From Gelatiniphilus marinus (GTDB lineage Bacteria; Bacteroidota; Bacteroidia; Flavobacteriales; Flavobacteriaceae), in assembly GCF_042678305.1 (NCBI RefSeq), contig NZ_JBHUDT010000003.1: DNA of 64,000 nucleotides; one strand, 5' to 3'. The position numbers and the translations under genes were made by a program. The notes under the pieces were generated by a model that had not been told where the DNA came from, made no database searches, and worked only from the letters and a program-made list of their open reading frames with translations. This document shows, in pieces, positions 61,855 to 64,000 of this stretch (its first letter is position 1; every line of letters starts with the position of its first letter).

Positions 61855-63123
61855 ATGGAATCCGTTCAAGCAATAAAACAACGTTTTGGTATTATAGGTA
61901 ATACACCTGCGCTTAATCGTGCCATCGAAAAAGCAATACAAGTAGCACCAACAGATATTTCGGTTTTGGTAACCGGGGAATCTGGTGTTGGCAAAGAAAG
62001 TATTCCTAAAATAATACACCAATTATCTCACAGAAAACACAACAAATACATAGCAGTAAACTGTGGTGCCATTCCAGAAGGCACCATTGACAGTGAACTT
62101 TTTGGACACGAAAAAGGGGCTTTTACAGGCGCCACACAAACGCGCTCTGGATATTTTGAGGTGGCCGATGGCGGTACCATTTTTTTAGACGAAGTTGGCG
62201 AATTGCCACTAACAACACAAGTGCGTTTATTACGTGTTCTTGAAAATGGCGAGTTTATTAAAGTAGGCTCCAGCAAGGTTCAAAAAACCGATGTAAGGAT
62301 TGTGGCGGCAACCAATGCCAATATGTTTCAGTCTATCGAAAAAGAAAAATTCCGCGAAGATCTGTATTACAGGTTAAGTACCGTAGATATTCATTTGCCT
62401 CCATTACGCGAGCGACAAGACGATATTCATTTATTATTCAGAAAATTTGCCAGCGATTTCGCCTTAAAATACAAGATGCCAACGGTTAAATTAACCGATA
62501 ACGCCATTAGGGTTTTACAAAAACACCGATGGAACGGCAACATTCGTCAGTTACGAAACGTTGCCGAACAAGTTTCAGTTTTAGAACAAAATCGAAACAT
62601 TAACGCCGAAGTACTAAAAGGCTATTTACCAACATCGGGCAGCAATTTGCCCGCGGTTATTAAAACATCAAAAGCCGAAAGCGATTTTAGTAGCGAACGC
62701 GAGATTTTATACAAAGTCCTTTTTGACATGAAGAGCGATTTGAACGATTTGAAAAAACTTACCATGGAACTCATGAAAAAAGGCAACGTTAAAGACGTTG
62801 AAAAAGACCACGGGAGCTTAATCCAAAAAATCTATGGCAATGCCGATGAAACAGAAACAGATTACGAAGAAGCACTAACAGAACCCGAAGTGCTATCGAT
62901 ACCCGAACACCCTGAGACGCTTGACGATGGCGCAAACGCACAAGATAAATACCATTTTGCCGAAGAGATTGAAGAAGAAGAAACCCTATCTTTACAAGAC
63001 AAAGAGCTGGAGTTAATAAAAAAATCGCTTGAACGCCATCAAGGAAAGCGTAAATTAGCAGCTGCCGAATTAGGTATTAGCGAACGTACGCTGTACAGGA
63101 AAATTAAACAATATGACCTTTAA
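61855..63123 (+). CDS. Sigma-54 activator without receiver domain
   Basis: A 422-residue NtrC-type regulator lacking the N-terminal receiver domain. The AAA+ domain (1-240) has Walker A GESGVGKE at 41-48, the sigma-54 contact loop GAFTGA at 88-93 and Walker B TIFLDEVGE. A long acidic linker (about 290-370) leads to a Fis-type helix-turn-helix (LAAAELGISERTLYRKIKQY) at the end. With no receiver it is probably always competent or controlled by a partner. It lies between miaB and lptE, and the gene order recurs in Flavobacteriaceae. Confidence 0.93.
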   Translation: MESVQAIKQRFGIIGNTPALNRAIEKAIQVAPTDISVLVTGESGVGKESIPKIIHQLSHRKHNKYIAVNCGAIPEGTIDSELFGHEKGAFTGATQTRSGYFEVADGGTIFLDEVGELPLTTQVRLLRVLENGEFIKVGSSKVQKTDVRIVAATNANMFQSIEKEKFREDLYYRLSTVDIHLPPLRERQDDIHLLFRKFASDFALKYKMPTVKLTDNAIRVLQKHRWNGNIRQLRNVAEQVSVLEQNRNINAEVLKGYLPTSGSNLPAVIKTSKAESDFSSEREILYKVLFDMKSDLNDLKKLTMELMKKGNVKDVEKDHGSLIQKIYGNADETETDYEEALTEPEVLSIPEHPETLDDGANAQDKYHFAEEIEEEETLSLQDKELELIKKSLERHQGKRKLAAAELGISERTLYRKIKQYDL

Positions 63124-63132
63124 AAGAATTGG

Positions 63133-63158
63133 CAGTTGCAGTTTTCAGTAAGCAGTTA
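63133..63158. repeat. Heptanucleotide-period repeat (CAGTNNN type)
   Basis: CAGTTG / CAGTTTT / CAGTAAG / CAGTTAA, about 7 bp apart, in the spacer before lptE. Confidence 0.5.
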
Positions 63159-63254
63159 AAAAGTACAACAATATAAAAAAGCAATCGTTTTTAAAATAAT
63201 CCAACGGGTACATTAAACGCTCTCGAAAGGCCTTAAAAAATATCAATCTTATAA

Positions 63255-63758
63255 ATGAAAAATATAAAATACATCTTTTTATTACTAGCAATCGCAACAT
63301 TTAAGTCCTGCGGCATCTATGGCTTTACCCAACCCAGCTCTATAAAGGCAGAGACTTTTCAGGTAAACCGAATTGAAAACAACGCCCTACTTGTAGAACC
63401 TGGTTTAGAGCGCGATTTTCAAAATGCATTACAAGATAAAATACTAGATCAAACCAATTACAAATTAGAGACCTCTAATGCCGACTTGGTTTACGAAGGC
63501 GAAATAACAACCTACAGAATTTCGCCAACCACGGCCACATCGGATAATAGAGCCGCACAAAACCGGCTAACCATAGGCGTAAAAATTAGTTTTTACAATA
63601 CCAATAACGAAGAAGACAATGTAGATCAATCCTTTTCGTTTTTTTACGATTACCCAGGTAGAGAACAACTTGTGGGCGCCCAAAAAGCAACCGCGCACGA
63701 AGAGATTTTTGAGCGCTTAACGCAAGATATTATTAATGCTACTTTAGCAAAATGGTAG
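63255..63758 (+). CDS. lptE: LptE-family outer-membrane lipoprotein
   Basis: A 167-residue lipoprotein (FKSCGIYGFTQPSSIKAETF, Cys19), the plug partner of LptD in lipopolysaccharide insertion. The LptE pattern of a short mature domain (VEPGLERDFQNALQDKILDQTNY; ADLVYEGEITTYRISPTTA; AQNRLTIGVKISFYN) fits the Bacteroidota family. It follows the sigma-54 activator and is followed by the gene at 63869. Confidence 0.88.
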   Translation: MKNIKYIFLLLAIATFKSCGIYGFTQPSSIKAETFQVNRIENNALLVEPGLERDFQNALQDKILDQTNYKLETSNADLVYEGEITTYRISPTTATSDNRAAQNRLTIGVKISFYNTNNEEDNVDQSFSFFYDYPGREQLVGAQKATAHEEIFERLTQDIINATLAKW

Positions 63759-63868
63759 ATTATTAAACCTCGGTTAGCAGTAATAAAAATTTAAAATAGT
63801 CGATATCATTTCGAGTAAAACGAAAAATCTCATAAAATATTAAATAATTAAATTAGGCTTAGCCAACA

Positions 63869-64000
63869 ATGAATCAAAAAGATTTTACATACATCCTACA
63901 AAACCCGCAAGCCATAACGCATGAGCAAACCGAGGCCGTAACATCTATTGTTGATGAGTTTCCTTATTTTCAATCGGCACGCGCAGTACATCTTAAAGGT
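63869..64000 (+). CDS. Conserved flavobacterial protein, 5' part only
   Basis: An open frame beginning at ATG 63869 and running off the window end (44 codons visible: MNQKDFTYILQNPQAITHEQ, later DEFPYFQSARAVHLKG). In Flavobacteriaceae, lptE is often followed by a gene of this start, encoding an uncharacterised helical protein; I recall the family but know no function. Partial at the window edge. Confidence 0.75.
   Translation, partial: MNQKDFTYILQNPQAITHEQTEAVTSIVDEFPYFQSARAVHLKG

Noticed and set aside
1..64000. tRNA, rRNA, prophage, insertion sequence with transposase, or riboswitch
   Set aside because: No cloverleaf, rRNA segment, integrase, transposase or known riboswitch leader was recognised on reading; small repeats only. 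Very diverged elements could be missed.

Overview
The window looks like a chromosomal segment of a marine-type member of the Flavobacteriaceae (Bacteroidota). The evidence is the low GC content, promoters of the Bacteroidota form TTG-N19..23-TAnnTTTG, an almost complete absence of Shine-Dalgarno sites, many SPII lipoproteins, a gliding/type IX secretion operon (gldKLMN), a T9SS-sorted exoprotein and numerous flavobacterial protein families. I see no tRNA, rRNA, CRISPR array, transposase or phage gene. Most of the window is ordinary core genome.

Layout. 1-3.6 kb: thrS-infC-rpmI-rplT translation cluster. 3.6-7.8 kb: HAD phosphatase, YjbQ-family protein, GH20 hexosaminidase lipoprotein, small lipoprotein. 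8.0-14.9 kb: an accessory-looking island. It holds a divergent 57-residue protein made of PKDGSSI octapeptides, a membrane TPR protein, a membrane protein carrying the same KDGSSI motif, a caspase/alpha-beta-hydrolase/TPR fusion, a membrane-anchored TIR protein and a coiled-coil membrane protein. 14.9-23.2 kb (minus strand): an 'AsnB-like' flavobacterial protein, dnaB, accA, EamA and LptF/G-type permeases, tgt, mazG. 23.5-27.1 kb: cupin, PHP lipoprotein, TRIC channel, repeats, RDD protein. 27.2-32.7 kb: SpoIIM-DUF4129-DUF4350-MoxR-DUF58 operon. 33-36.2 kb: DUF2141, dps/oxyR divergent pair, small protein, AIM24. 36.4-42.2 kb: T9SS hydrolase, two duplicated lipoproteins and a membrane AraC regulator. 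42.6-47.9 kb: DUF4442, DUF4870, PadR-PspC-GIN operon, LysE. 48.1-56.7 kb (minus): gldN, gldM, gldL, gldK, a degenerate arginase-fold protein and topA. 56.8-60.1 kb: membrane protein, LVIVD propeller and two small lipoproteins. 60.3-64 kb: miaB, a sigma-54 activator, lptE and the start of a further gene.

The best candidate for an undescribed system is the 8.0-14.9 kb island. It combines three effector-type modules (caspase, alpha/beta hydrolase, TIR) with TPR sensors and membrane anchors. A short repeated peptide motif is shared between a tiny divergent gene and a membrane protein in the main cluster, which suggests homotypic signalling. The island is bracketed by near-identical GGGCAAGATT direct repeats, although a third copy of that motif lies elsewhere. 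Function is inferred from domains and context only.

Intergenic DNA is rich in small repeats: a dispersed GCGTTA...TAACGC element (four copies), heptanucleotide-period repeats (five loci), two MITE-like inverted-repeat elements and an 88-bp tandem repeat.
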